In this document: positions 1 through 7,634 of the stretch, piece by piece
How positions within the stretch are numbered: position 1 is the first letter of the stretch
Layout of the letters: the number at the start of each line of letters is the position of its first letter
Made by a program: the position numbers and the translations under genes
Notes under the pieces: model-generated
The model's database searches: none
What the model was told of the DNA's origin: nothing
What the model saw: the letters and a program-made list of their open reading frames with translations, nothing else
NCBI GenBank assembly: GCA_013289045.1
Contig: JABDAU010000043.1
Location: 1-32,631, forward strand
Source: Bacteroidota bacterium
GTDB taxonomy: Bacteria > Bacteroidota > Bacteroidia > Sphingobacteriales > Sphingobacteriaceae
Length of the DNA: 32,631 nt
Direction of reading: 5' to 3'

Positions 1-15
1 CACCGGCATTGCAAT

Positions 16-1833
16 TTAGTAATTAGGGTTTTGTTTAATGTTAGGATTCTGATCTATTACCGGCTGTGGTATAGGGTTCAAGTACATCTTTTGTAAAAAT
101 ACATGCGGATGACCCAACGCAACCGGCGTATATTGCCATACACCCTTATCATCGGTCGGCGAAGAGTTGGTGATCTTCATACCATGATGATCTGCGTTCA
201 TTACAGTCATCGCAGTTCCCCAGCGGATGATATCATAATAACGTTTGTTCTCAAAGCACAACTCCACCCGGCGCTCGTTTTGGATCACGGTACGCATTGC
301 AGCTTGTGTAAGGCCACCAGGATAAGTTGCCTCCAATGTTGGCAATTTGGCACGTGTCCTAACTTGGTCTATCGCCTGATAAACACTTCCGTCGGGGCCT
401 GCAGATTCGTTCTGCGCCTCGGCATAGTTTAACAAGATCTCAGCATAGCGGAAGAAAACATAGTTCTGTCCATCGCTGCGGTTACCTGCAGGTACTACAT
501 CAGGATCAAGACGCTTTTTGAAATAATAGGCTGTATTTCCAACGTCTGAAGAGCCGAAATCGATCTCATTTAATGAAGGGTGAACTTTATCAATGCGGGT
601 ATAAATAGTATCGGCCCTTGACATCCAGTTTTGTTTGTATGGGGCGCCGTCATACACTATCCAGTCATAAAACCGTTGTTCGCGGTTCACATACGGATGC
701 TGCGGATCATAACCCGAATTTGGATCGCTGATAGGTAAGCCGTTGCTCATTCTGAACTGGTCAACCAGTTCCTGCGTAGGGTCATAGTTGCCCCAGGTAT
801 AGTATTGGCCTAATATGTAAACCGGGCCGCCGAAGAGGTCATAATCGCTGCCTATTCTCGGGCCGTTAGGCAGGTTGCCTACAGTTTGCCTGTCCCATAT
901 TACCTCGCTGTTGTATTCATTCTCCTGTGTCCAAAGTTGGGTCAGGTCGGGGAATAAAGAATAAGTGCCGCCAAACTGGGTAATAAATTGCTTGTTGGTT
1001 GCAGCGGCTTTGGTGTATCTTGATGCATCAAAACTTGTAAAGCTAAAGAAGTGGTTGGGATCTGCACCAACTACCGGCGTACCTGTATTAAAAGACGGGC
1101 TGGCAGCGTAAAGCTCTATCCATCCTTTCAGCGCTAAAGCTGCACCAAGTGTAGCACGACCTGCATCGGCATCGCCGTGACCATATTTTGCGGCAAGAAA
1201 GCCGTCTTTAATTACCGTATCCAAAGAGGCATCAATAAAATTGAAGGTCTCCTCAAAGGTAGTGCGAGGCTTATACAGTTCAGCCTGTGTATCGGTAGTC
1301 CTGTCCTGCGGCTCGGTGATAATAGGCAGGCCGCCAACGTGCATCCACAAATAGGCATAGAAAAATGCACGCAGGTAACGGGCTTCGTCTATACGTTTGT
1401 TTCTGTATCCCACTGACAGGGTGCCTGGGTGTGCGTTAACCTGTTGAATAAAAGTGTTGGCTTTTCTTATCTTGGTATACGTTGCTCCCCAATCTTCGTA
1501 GTCGGCTGCGTCGCCGTCATTTTCCTGTGGCGTACCGTCTTCAACACCCGGGCCTATAATGCCCTGTTTCCAGCGCCATGATTTCCAGTATGGGCCGCCA
1601 TCATTGTCGTCGGTATAGCTATCCAATGGGTCGGGCGTATCGTTCAGGTTACTGATCTGGTAATACACATCATTAAGGAAAAGATCCGCACTCGATTCAT
1701 TGCTCCACTGCGTATCAGAAGAAATAGAATCCTGGGGCGTATTGTCAAGGTATTTTTTGCACGATGCAACTGCCAGCAGTGCTATTGCCGGGATCAGCCA
1801 CCGTAAATTCGGAAAGTTTATAATTTTTTTCAT
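16..1833 (-). CDS. SusD/RagB-family outer-membrane glycan-binding lipoprotein
   Basis: This is the surface lipoprotein partner of the SusC transporter. SusD proteins cap the SusC barrel and hold the oligosaccharide before import. The 605-aa product starts with a hydrophobic signal and a lipobox (AVASC) with the lipidated Cys at residue 25, followed by KKYLDNTPQD, a start very common in this family. The N-terminal half has helical TPR-like SusD sequence (e.g. DEARYLRAFFYAYLW near 150) and the C-terminal part has the RagB/SusD signature (ILLNYAEAQNE near 470, NERRVELCFENKRYYDIIRW near 530). Length is normal. It lies 18 bp downstream of susC on the same strand, so the two are almost certainly cotranscribed. 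The substrate cannot be read from the sequence, and no glycoside hydrolase is in view; such genes would lie left of position 1. Confidence 0.95.
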   Translation of the reverse strand: MKKIINFPNLRWLIPAIALLAVASCKKYLDNTPQDSISSDTQWSNESSADLFLNDVYYQISNLNDTPDPLDSYTDDNDGGPYWKSWRWKQGIIGPGVEDGTPQENDGDAADYEDWGATYTKIRKANTFIQQVNAHPGTLSVGYRNKRIDEARYLRAFFYAYLWMHVGGLPIITEPQDRTTDTQAELYKPRTTFEETFNFIDASLDTVIKDGFLAAKYGHGDADAGRATLGAALALKGWIELYAASPSFNTGTPVVGADPNHFFSFTSFDASRYTKAAATNKQFITQFGGTYSLFPDLTQLWTQENEYNSEVIWDRQTVGNLPNGPRIGSDYDLFGGPVYILGQYYTWGNYDPTQELVDQFRMSNGLPISDPNSGYDPQHPYVNREQRFYDWIVYDGAPYKQNWMSRADTIYTRIDKVHPSLNEIDFGSSDVGNTAYYFKKRLDPDVVPAGNRSDGQNYVFFRYAEILLNYAEAQNESAGPDGSVYQAIDQVRTRAKLPTLEATYPGGLTQAAMRTVIQNERRVELCFENKRYYDIIRWGTAMTVMNADHHGMKITNSSPTDDKGVWQYTPVALGHPHVFLQKMYLNPIPQPVIDQNPNIKQNPNY

Positions 1834-1851
1834 GTCTTAATACATTTAGGA

Positions 1852-4800
1852 TTAAAAGGTTGCGCTAATACCAAAAATGAATGCTTTTTCAACCGGGTAT
1901 GATTCTTCCCTGCTTGTGTAGCCCGTTTCCGGGTCCTCGAATTTCAGCGGACTGAGTGTGAACATATTCTGGCCGGTGGCATATACCCTTAAAGCGCTTA
2001 TTCCAATACGTTTGGTGATCTTGCTCGGAATGGTATAGCCCAGGGATGCAGTTTTTAAACGTACAAAACTGGTGCTGGCCATCCACAACGATGAAGAAAA
2101 CGGCCCAAAGCCATCACCATTGATAGGGTTGGTGGTGTTATTGGTGTTTTTTGATGCATAGGCTACAGGATATTTTGCATTCTGATTTTGTGGCGTCCAC
2201 ATGTTATCAAAATACTCATAAGATGTATTGGTGTTATTGATCCTGAAAGGAACAGTCTGATAACCCTGTATATTTAAGCTTGAATGTGCAGCGCCTTCAA
2301 AAAACAAGGTCAGATCAAAGCCTTTGTATGCAGCGTTCAGGTTAAGGCCGTAAGTTATTTCGGGCACAGTTGGGTAACCATCGGCAATCTCGTCGTTGTC
2401 GTCGATCTTACCATCATGGTTAAGGTCGGCATATTTAACATCGCCCGGATGCAGTGTACCGAATTGGGTGATGTTGTAACCATCTTTTGCGTCGATAACA
2501 CCATCGCCGTTTTTATCGTCCGAGGTTTTAAACAAGCCGATAGCTTCGTAACCGAACGGCGTGCCATACTCCCTGCCTGTGCGGCTGCGGTTCGGATTAT
2601 CGCGGGTAGCATCGGTTTCAAAAACCTGTAACAGTTTGTTACGTGCAAAGCTAAAATTGCCTGATGCATTTAAAGACAGCCCATTATCAAACTTATGGTT
2701 TGTACCTAATGTAACTTCAAAGCCGTGGTTACTCATTATACCGGCATTTTCCTGGGCCAAAGGAATACCATATTCCAATGGTACTGTGACAGACGGCTGA
2801 AGTAACATATCAGTCCTTTTTTCATAAAAGTAATCTGCTTCTACAGTTAACAGGCTCTTCCAGAAGGAAGCATCAAAACCAACATCAGTCTTTGTTGATT
2901 TTTCCCAGGTAATGTTCGGGTTAGACTCCTGTCCCTGGTATGATCCCTGGACAAGGCTACCGGTGCCAAAGGCATATTCGTTACCTTGCAAACTGTAATT
3001 TGACAAGTATTGATAAGGCCCGCCTGCGAGATTACCTGACATGCCCCATGATCCGCGCAGTTTCAGGTTATCTATCCATGGTGCATTGTCTTTAATGAAT
3101 TTCTCTTCAGACATGCGCCAGCCGGCAGAAAATGCCGGGAAGTAAGCATAACGTTTGTCGGGCGCGAAATAATAGTGACCGTCATACCTACCGGTAGCTT
3201 CCAGCATGTATTTGCCTGCATAAGCGTAATCTAAACGGTATACGTAGCCAACCTGGCTGCTGGTACTTGCCGACCCGCCATTATCGAAATTATCTTTATC
3301 TGATGTACCAAGGTTAAGCTCATCTATATCAACATTAAAACCTTTACGCTGAGCAGAAAAATTGCTGGCGATACCATTCCTGGCTTCTGCAACCACTAAA
3401 CCTGTCAGCTCGTTTTTACCAAAGGTGTTGTGATAGTTGATATATCCCTGGTAAGTAAAGTTCTCCGTTTTAAAAAAGTCCTGGTACAGCGTTGTAGAAC
3501 CGTCGCCCTCAAAAAGCTGGGTAAACGTTTTTGTGGATGCAGTATAGGTGTCGTAATAACTTGGGCGTGTCCAGTCTTTATCAGTCTGGTACGTTGGGTC
3601 ATATGCAAACTGGGCTTTAATGCTCAACCCTTTTACAAAAGGAAGCTGCTGCTCAACCGATAAGGTATTTAATGCTGTATTCCTGTTTGTACGCGCATAG
3701 CTGCCGCTTGCCAGGTCACCGCCCGGAGAGGCTCCGCCTGATTGGCCGGGCGCACCATTGCTATAATAAATTGCAGCGGTTGGGATATAGGAAATTGCTA
3801 CCGGATCTGGCGCAGTTTGATTTTTCTCTACAGCATTGTTCAGTGCAATGGTAATGGTAGTTGTATTAGTGGCTTTAATATCCAACATTGCATTATAGTT
3901 GTACCTGTTATAATACAACGGGCTGTAAATACCATCCTGCCTGAAGAAATTTAAACCTACATAGTACTGAATCCTGTCGGTACCGCCGGAAAGCTGAACA
4001 TTGTAGTTTTGAAGCGGCTGGTTTAGATGCATCAGCTCTGTTTCTGCATTGCTGTTCGGATATTGATCGGAGTTCTGCGCATGCAGTGAGTTATAATTAT
4101 CTATAAGGGTTTGCGCAAATTCCGGTTGAAGCCCCGAGTTTACATCGGCCTCATTTTTTAAGGTCATGTAGTCCTGGGCATCCAGCATGTGTTGCGGATA
4201 GGTCGGGCGCTGAAAGCCGTAATACGTGTTTAAAGTAAGTTTTGGCGCGCCTGTTTTACCATGCTTGGTAGTAATGAGGATAACACCGTTAGCACCGCCT
4301 AAACCGTAAGGAGCAACTGCCGCCGCATCTTTCAAAATAGAAACGTTGTCGATGTCGTTCGGGTCTATCTGGCTGATGTTATTGCGGATCACACCGTCAA
4401 CAACTATCAGGGCAGCGCTGTTACCGGTTGTCCCTACACCACGTACATAAATGTCGGGATTATCCTGGCCCGGTGAACCGCCGTTTGGCCTTGCTGTGAT
4501 ACCGGACACCCTGCCGGCTAATGCATCTGTGATATTTTCTACAGGCGCCTGTGCCAGTTCGCTGCCTTTTACAGCGCTTACCGCAGCGGTAAGGGAGGTT
4601 TTCTTTTGCGTACCGTAACCTACAACCGTTACCTCGTTAAGGCCCTGCGGTTCTTCAGACATTTTTATATTGATTGAAGTGGCGCCGTCCTTTACCGTAA
4701 CTTCCTGCGTTAAGAAACCAACAAAGGTGAATACCAAAGTTGCCTTGCCGTCGGGTAAGGTCAAATGGTAATTGCCGTTCACATCAGTGGTTGTGCCTGT

Positions 4801-5265
4801 GGTCGTTCCCTTTAGCGCAATGTTTACGCCTGCCAATGGCTCACCTTTCGAGTCGGTTACCTTACCCGTGATGGTGACGGGTTGCTGCTCCTTTTTTTCG
4901 GAAACTTCTGAACGGGCCTTGATAACAATAATATCGTTGGAAATAGTATAAGCGAGCGGCTTGTCTTTAAAGCAGGTATTTAATACCTCCTCCACGCTTG
5001 CATTTTTAAAGTTTACGGTGATGTTACCAACGGTGGAAACCATTTCCTCAGCATATAATATTTTATACTGGGTTTGATTTTGAATTACTTCGAACACATT
5101 CTCAATAGCAACATTGGTACCCTTATAGCTTACCCGCTGGGCAAGCGTTGCCTGGGATACCTGGAGAAATGCTGTAATAAGAAGTAAAATGGTAAGCTTC
5201 ATTACCAATAAAAGTTTAGGAATACGCGCGAAAGGCTTGTACCCCGTGTGAAAATAAAATTTCAT
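1852..5265 (-). CDS. SusC/RagA-family TonB-dependent transporter with N-terminal STN signalling domain
   Basis: This is an outer-membrane TonB-dependent importer for oligosaccharides or similar ligands. The 1137-aa product has a signal peptide (hydrophobic core about 22-40, cleavage near AQ 42-43). It is followed by a secretin/TonB short N-terminal (STN) domain at about 50-115, a carboxypeptidase-regulatory-like beta-sandwich at about 131-206, a SusC signature (LNEVTVVGYGTQKK, 209-222), a plug at about 225-335 and a long barrel ending in an aromatic residue (ATF). The STN domain is the feature of transporters that signal to a FecR anti-sigma factor, and fecR and an ECF sigma gene lie directly upstream. 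The long start (MKFYFHTGYKPF) is kept because SusC proteins of Sphingobacteriaceae with an STN domain usually have such an extension; Met22 is a possible alternative. The ligand is unknown. Confidence 0.95.
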   Translation of the reverse strand: MKFYFHTGYKPFARIPKLLLVMKLTILLLITAFLQVSQATLAQRVSYKGTNVAIENVFEVIQNQTQYKILYAEEMVSTVGNITVNFKNASVEEVLNTCFKDKPLAYTISNDIIVIKARSEVSEKKEQQPVTITGKVTDSKGEPLAGVNIALKGTTTGTTTDVNGNYHLTLPDGKATLVFTFVGFLTQEVTVKDGATSINIKMSEEPQGLNEVTVVGYGTQKKTSLTAAVSAVKGSELAQAPVENITDALAGRVSGITARPNGGSPGQDNPDIYVRGVGTTGNSAALIVVDGVIRNNISQIDPNDIDNVSILKDAAAVAPYGLGGANGVILITTKHGKTGAPKLTLNTYYGFQRPTYPQHMLDAQDYMTLKNEADVNSGLQPEFAQTLIDNYNSLHAQNSDQYPNSNAETELMHLNQPLQNYNVQLSGGTDRIQYYVGLNFFRQDGIYSPLYYNRYNYNAMLDIKATNTTTITIALNNAVEKNQTAPDPVAISYIPTAAIYYSNGAPGQSGGASPGGDLASGSYARTNRNTALNTLSVEQQLPFVKGLSIKAQFAYDPTYQTDKDWTRPSYYDTYTASTKTFTQLFEGDGSTTLYQDFFKTENFTYQGYINYHNTFGKNELTGLVVAEARNGIASNFSAQRKGFNVDIDELNLGTSDKDNFDNGGSASTSSQVGYVYRLDYAYAGKYMLEATGRYDGHYYFAPDKRYAYFPAFSAGWRMSEEKFIKDNAPWIDNLKLRGSWGMSGNLAGGPYQYLSNYSLQGNEYAFGTGSLVQGSYQGQESNPNITWEKSTKTDVGFDASFWKSLLTVEADYFYEKRTDMLLQPSVTVPLEYGIPLAQENAGIMSNHGFEVTLGTNHKFDNGLSLNASGNFSFARNKLLQVFETDATRDNPNRSRTGREYGTPFGYEAIGLFKTSDDKNGDGVIDAKDGYNITQFGTLHPGDVKYADLNHDGKIDDNDEIADGYPTVPEITYGLNLNAAYKGFDLTLFFEGAAHSSLNIQGYQTVPFRINNTNTSYEYFDNMWTPQNQNAKYPVAYASKNTNNTTNPINGDGFGPFSSSLWMASTSFVRLKTASLGYTIPSKITKRIGISALRVYATGQNMFTLSPLKFEDPETGYTSREESYPVEKAFIFGISATF

Positions 5266-5340
5266 ACATTTGAATGTTTGGGTTTAAATTGGAATAAATT
5301 GATCAAGAAGATTTTAGCGGTTTAAGTACCCGAACGTTTG

Positions 5341-5378
5341 ACCAGGCCAGCGTTGCCGCGCTGCCTGGTTCTTTTTTT
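5341..5378 (+). terminator. Terminator-like hairpin with T-tract, antisense to the fecR-susC transcript
   Basis: The arms ACCAGGC-AGCG and CGCT-GCCTGGT (one bulged C) close over a 6-nt loop and are followed on the plus strand by TCTTTTTTT. It is a good intrinsic terminator in the plus direction, yet no plus-strand gene leads into it. On the minus strand the same RNA hairpin forms between fecR and susC but lacks a U-tract. It may stop antisense transcription or mark the 3' end of a processed fecR mRNA. Confidence 0.55.
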
Positions 5379-5402
5379 CCGGGTAACCGCTATGCGTAAA
5401 TG

Positions 5403-6569
5403 TTATTGCATAACGACAACCCTCCTTTCAGTGATCTTAAAGTGTACTAATCCGGTTAATTCAAGATATTTTAATACATCGGTAATATTTTCTGTGCGTG
5501 GAAGCGTGCCAACAAACGTTAAGCCTGTCGGCTTGCCATCATAGGCGATATCTACATCATACCAGCGTGCTATTTTGCGCATGATCTCCGGAAGATGCTC
5601 ATGTGCGAAATTAAATTTGCCGTTCTTCCATTCTATGGATTCCTGGGCGTTAACTTTTATCACCTCAATGCCTTTACCCACAACAGCCTGCTCGCCCGGA
5701 ACAATTATACGCTGGTTTGCACCCTGCGTAACCTGCACCGATCCTTCAAGCAATGTAGTTTTTGTAGCTTCTTCATCATTATAAGCCATAATATTGAAAT
5801 GCGTACCCAATACGCGTACTTCCATATTGTTCACGCTTACCTTAAATGGGTGCGCTTTGTCTTTCGCTACTTCAAAATAAGCCTCGCCCGTCAGCTCAAC
5901 CCGCCTGTCGCCGGGACCGAAATGTACGGGGTAGCGTAATGACGAGGCCGCGTTAAGCCATACTTTACTGCCATCGGGAAGCTCCAATTGATATTGCCCG
6001 CCGCGTGGTGTGGAGATGGTGTTGAAGGTTAAAACATCGCTGCCGGCGGTACTCTGCGCATCACCTGCATAAATAACCCGGCCATTCCCTGTTTTCACAA
6101 CTTTTGTCTTGCCCTGGTTGGCCAGTACCCCATTTTTGGCGTCGTCCAATACTATCGACTTGCCATTGCCAAGGGTAAGCACAGCCTTATTGCCGCCAGG
6201 AACGATCTTTATTGATCTGGCGACTGTGTTAGCAGGCTTTACAACCGGTTTGGTAATAAGGAAATGGTAAGTAAGAAAAATAGCGGCAACTGCGGCGGCG
6301 GCTGTAAGACTGCGTTTGATCAGTGTACGGATCTTCGGTGCATGGGTTTGGGTTTCATCAATCCGCTGCTCTATTGCATCGCTTACTGACGATGGAATAG
6401 CGCCTTCATCTTCCTGCGTTTCGAAGTGCGATGCGATCTTTTCCATGATCGCTTCAACCTCCGCAGCATCAGCATGACCCATCCATTCCGAAAAACGCTG
6501 CTTATCGTTGTCGGTGAGTTTATTGTTTTGAAGTTTTTTTAGGTATTCTTCGGGTGTATATGGCCTCAT
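5403..6569 (-). CDS. FecR-family anti-sigma factor
   Basis: This is an inner-membrane anti-sigma factor that holds the neighbouring ECF sigma factor until the STN domain of SusC signals ligand arrival. From the ATG at 6569 the protein has 388 aa. It has a cytoplasmic anti-sigma part with the RFSEWM motif near residue 25-30, one transmembrane segment at about 88-105, a periplasmic FecR domain at about 185-280 (STPRGGQYQLELPDGSKVWL, LTGEAYFEVAKD) and a C-terminal DUF4974/STN-like domain at about 317-386. A GTG 15 bases upstream (6584) would add five residues; I prefer the ATG, followed by MRPYTPEEYL. It is downstream of the sigma gene on the same strand, the standard order. A terminator-like hairpin separates it from susC, so susCD may also have their own promoter. 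Confidence 0.93.
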   Translation of the reverse strand: MRPYTPEEYLKKLQNNKLTDNDKQRFSEWMGHADAAEVEAIMEKIASHFETQEDEGAIPSSVSDAIEQRIDETQTHAPKIRTLIKRSLTAAAAVAAIFLTYHFLITKPVVKPANTVARSIKIVPGGNKAVLTLGNGKSIVLDDAKNGVLANQGKTKVVKTGNGRVIYAGDAQSTAGSDVLTFNTISTPRGGQYQLELPDGSKVWLNAASSLRYPVHFGPGDRRVELTGEAYFEVAKDKAHPFKVSVNNMEVRVLGTHFNIMAYNDEEATKTTLLEGSVQVTQGANQRIIVPGEQAVVGKGIEVIKVNAQESIEWKNGKFNFAHEHLPEIMRKIARWYDVDIAYDGKPTGLTFVGTLPRTENITDVLKYLELTGLVHFKITERRVVVMQ

Positions 6570-6593
6570 ATATACGTGAGACACACCCCGAAA

Positions 6594-6610
6594 GCGAAAG
6601 GACCCCTCGC
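6594..6610 (-). promoter_or_regulatory. Small hairpin in the sigma-fecR intercistronic gap
   Basis: In the 54-bp gap between the sigma stop and the fecR ATG the sequence GCG-AA-AGG-ACC-CCT-CGC can fold with a 3-nt loop and two bulged A residues. It lies about 25 bases before the fecR start. It could tune fecR translation, but the stem is short and no comparison is available. Confidence 0.2.
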
Positions 6611-6623
6611 TGAAAAAATATTT

Positions 6624-7223
6624 TTAGCGCTTGAGATACAACAGGATGCCGATAAATAAAGTGGCAATATCGCCACGCTTATTCAAATACTCCCGCACGA
6701 AATGCATACCGGAATAAAGCTGTTTTTTAACTACAGATTTCGAGATCGATAACCGCTCGGATATTTCATCCAACGAGAGGTCATCGTCATGCCGCATTTT
6801 GAATATCATTTTCCGTTTAACGGGTAAAAGATCGATAGCTGTTTGCGCAATGCCGTAATATTCGTTATAAATTACCTCGTCCTCAATATGATTGGTAGTT
6901 TGCAAAGCATCGGCCCTGATCACTTCAAGCACACGGGCTTCTTTCTGCAAAGTGCGCACATAGTTAAGCAGCAGGTTTTTTGCAGAACGGTACAGGTATG
7001 GCTTTATAGCGGTGACGTAAATAATGTCTTCCCGTTGAGACCAGATCTTCACAAACAGGTCCTGCACTATTTCTTCGCTAACTTCTTTTGAGAAACAAAA
7101 GCTGGAAACAAAACGGAGCAGGTTGTTACCGTAACGATTGTATAGAAAAGAAAAGGCAGCCCTATCCCCCTTTGAAATAAGGAGTAATAATTCTTTCTCA
7201 TCCGTTTCGTACAAGTGCCCCAT
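6624..7223 (-). CDS. ECF-type RNA polymerase sigma-70 factor
   Basis: This is an extracytoplasmic-function sigma factor that should direct RNA polymerase to the susCD promoter when released by the FecR protein encoded next to it. The 199-aa product has sigma region 2 at about 25-92 (FLYNRYGNNLLRFV, EEIVQDLFVKIW) and region 4 at about 124-176, with a helix-turn-helix at about 149-170 (LSLDEISERLSISKSVVKKQ). The C-terminus ends in a short hydrophobic run (ATLFIGILLYLKR), common in the Bacteroidota sigma/FecR families. Length is normal. The ATG at 7223 is preceded by an AT-rich leader with a perfect LacI-type palindrome 40-57 bases upstream, which suggests a second regulatory input besides FecR. 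Confidence 0.95.
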   Translation of the reverse strand: MGHLYETDEKELLLLISKGDRAAFSFLYNRYGNNLLRFVSSFCFSKEVSEEIVQDLFVKIWSQREDIIYVTAIKPYLYRSAKNLLLNYVRTLQKEARVLEVIRADALQTTNHIEDEVIYNEYYGIAQTAIDLLPVKRKMIFKMRHDDDLSLDEISERLSISKSVVKKQLYSGMHFVREYLNKRGDIATLFIGILLYLKR

Positions 7224-7262
7224 AAATGTTTACAACAACCGTTAATAGTCCTTACTTTATAT

Positions 7263-7280
7263 ATTGCAATCGATTGCAAT
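7263..7280. promoter_or_regulatory. Perfect 18-bp palindrome, LacI-family operator type
   Basis: ATTGCAATCGATTGCAAT is its own reverse complement. Its core matches the known LacI/GalR-family operator form TGnAAnCGnTTnCA at every fixed position, including the central CG. It lies 40-57 bases upstream of the sigma-factor ATG, where it would overlap a promoter. The regulator is not in the window. The fit to the consensus is seen directly; the binding protein is inferred. Confidence 0.5.
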
Positions 7281-7395
7281 TTCGAATATATTATGCAACC
7301 TTGTCAGATTGTCCAGGAAAGCTTTCGTAATAAATTGGTTACAATAATACAAACATATAAACATTAATATTCAACGCAAATTTTTTTCAAAATAA

Positions 7396-7411
7396 GTCAC
7401 ACCAGTGTGAC
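7396..7411. repeat. Short inverted repeat GTCACAC-CA-GTGTGAC
   Basis: A 7-bp inverted repeat with a 2-nt centre lies in the 300-bp gap between the sigma gene (start 7223) and the tRNA. It could be an operator or a small hairpin; there is no T-tract. The rest of the 7224-7493 gap is AT-rich, with no ORF I can support. Confidence 0.3.
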
Positions 7412-7493
7412 AAGCGGTTTGAAATTTCCCCGGTGATGTTTACGAGAAACGGGGAACTCTTTTAGGGGAGGTGTATAAGAATGCTCCTGATAT

Positions 7494-7519
7494 AAAAAAA
7501 GCCACCGGTTGGCAGCTTT
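7494..7519 (-). terminator. Intrinsic terminator of the tRNA-Arg gene
   Basis: On the minus strand, directly after the tRNA, AGCTGCC-AACC-GGTGGCT folds as a 7-bp stem (two G-T pairs) with a 4-nt loop and is followed by seven T residues. It fits a Rho-independent terminator for the monocistronic tRNA gene. Confidence 0.75.
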
Positions 7520-7525
7520 CTAAAG

Positions 7526-7597
7526 TGTTCCCGACGAGATTCGAACTCATATCAACTGAACCGGAATCAGCAATTCTATCCATTGAACTACGGGAAC
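7526..7597 (-). tRNA. tRNA-Arg (anticodon CCG)
   Basis: The minus strand folds into a full cloverleaf. The acceptor stem is GTTCCCG/CGGGAAC (7 pairs). The D-arm is GTTC/GAAT with AATGGATA between. The anticodon stem is GCTGA/TCAGT around loop TTCCGGT, giving anticodon CCG, which reads CGG (Arg). The T-arm is ATGAG/CTCGT around TTCGAAT. The discriminator base is A, and CCA is not encoded. Total length is 72 nt. It has a TAnnTTTG promoter box 8 bases upstream and an intrinsic terminator just downstream, so it is transcribed alone. Confidence 0.95.
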
Positions 7598-7605
7598 TTT
7601 AAGGG

Positions 7606-7613
7606 CAAATATA
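7606..7613 (-). promoter_or_regulatory. Bacteroidota-type -7 box (TATATTTG) of tRNA-Arg
   Basis: TATATTTG on the minus strand matches the TAnnTTTG box of the Bacteroidota housekeeping sigma factor. It ends 8 bases before the mature 5' end of the tRNA, the right distance for a start at the tRNA. No clear TTTG -33 box is visible. Confidence 0.5.
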
Positions 7614-7634
7614 AGACAAAGGAATCATATAGGC

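Noticed and set aside
103..432. Open frames on the plus strand inside susD and susC
   Set aside because: They are antisense to a strong coding frame, have no family features, and reflect the codon pattern of the opposite strand.
1852..5265. Siderophore receptor of the FecA/FhuA type for the TonB-dependent transporter
   Set aside because: Although sigma/FecR/STN wiring is shared with iron uptake, the CarbopepD_reg domain, the SusC signature and the SusD partner identify a SusCD uptake pair.
6843..7091. Plus-strand open frame inside the sigma factor gene
   Set aside because: It is antisense to the clear region 2 and region 4 coding of the ECF sigma factor and has no independent start signal.
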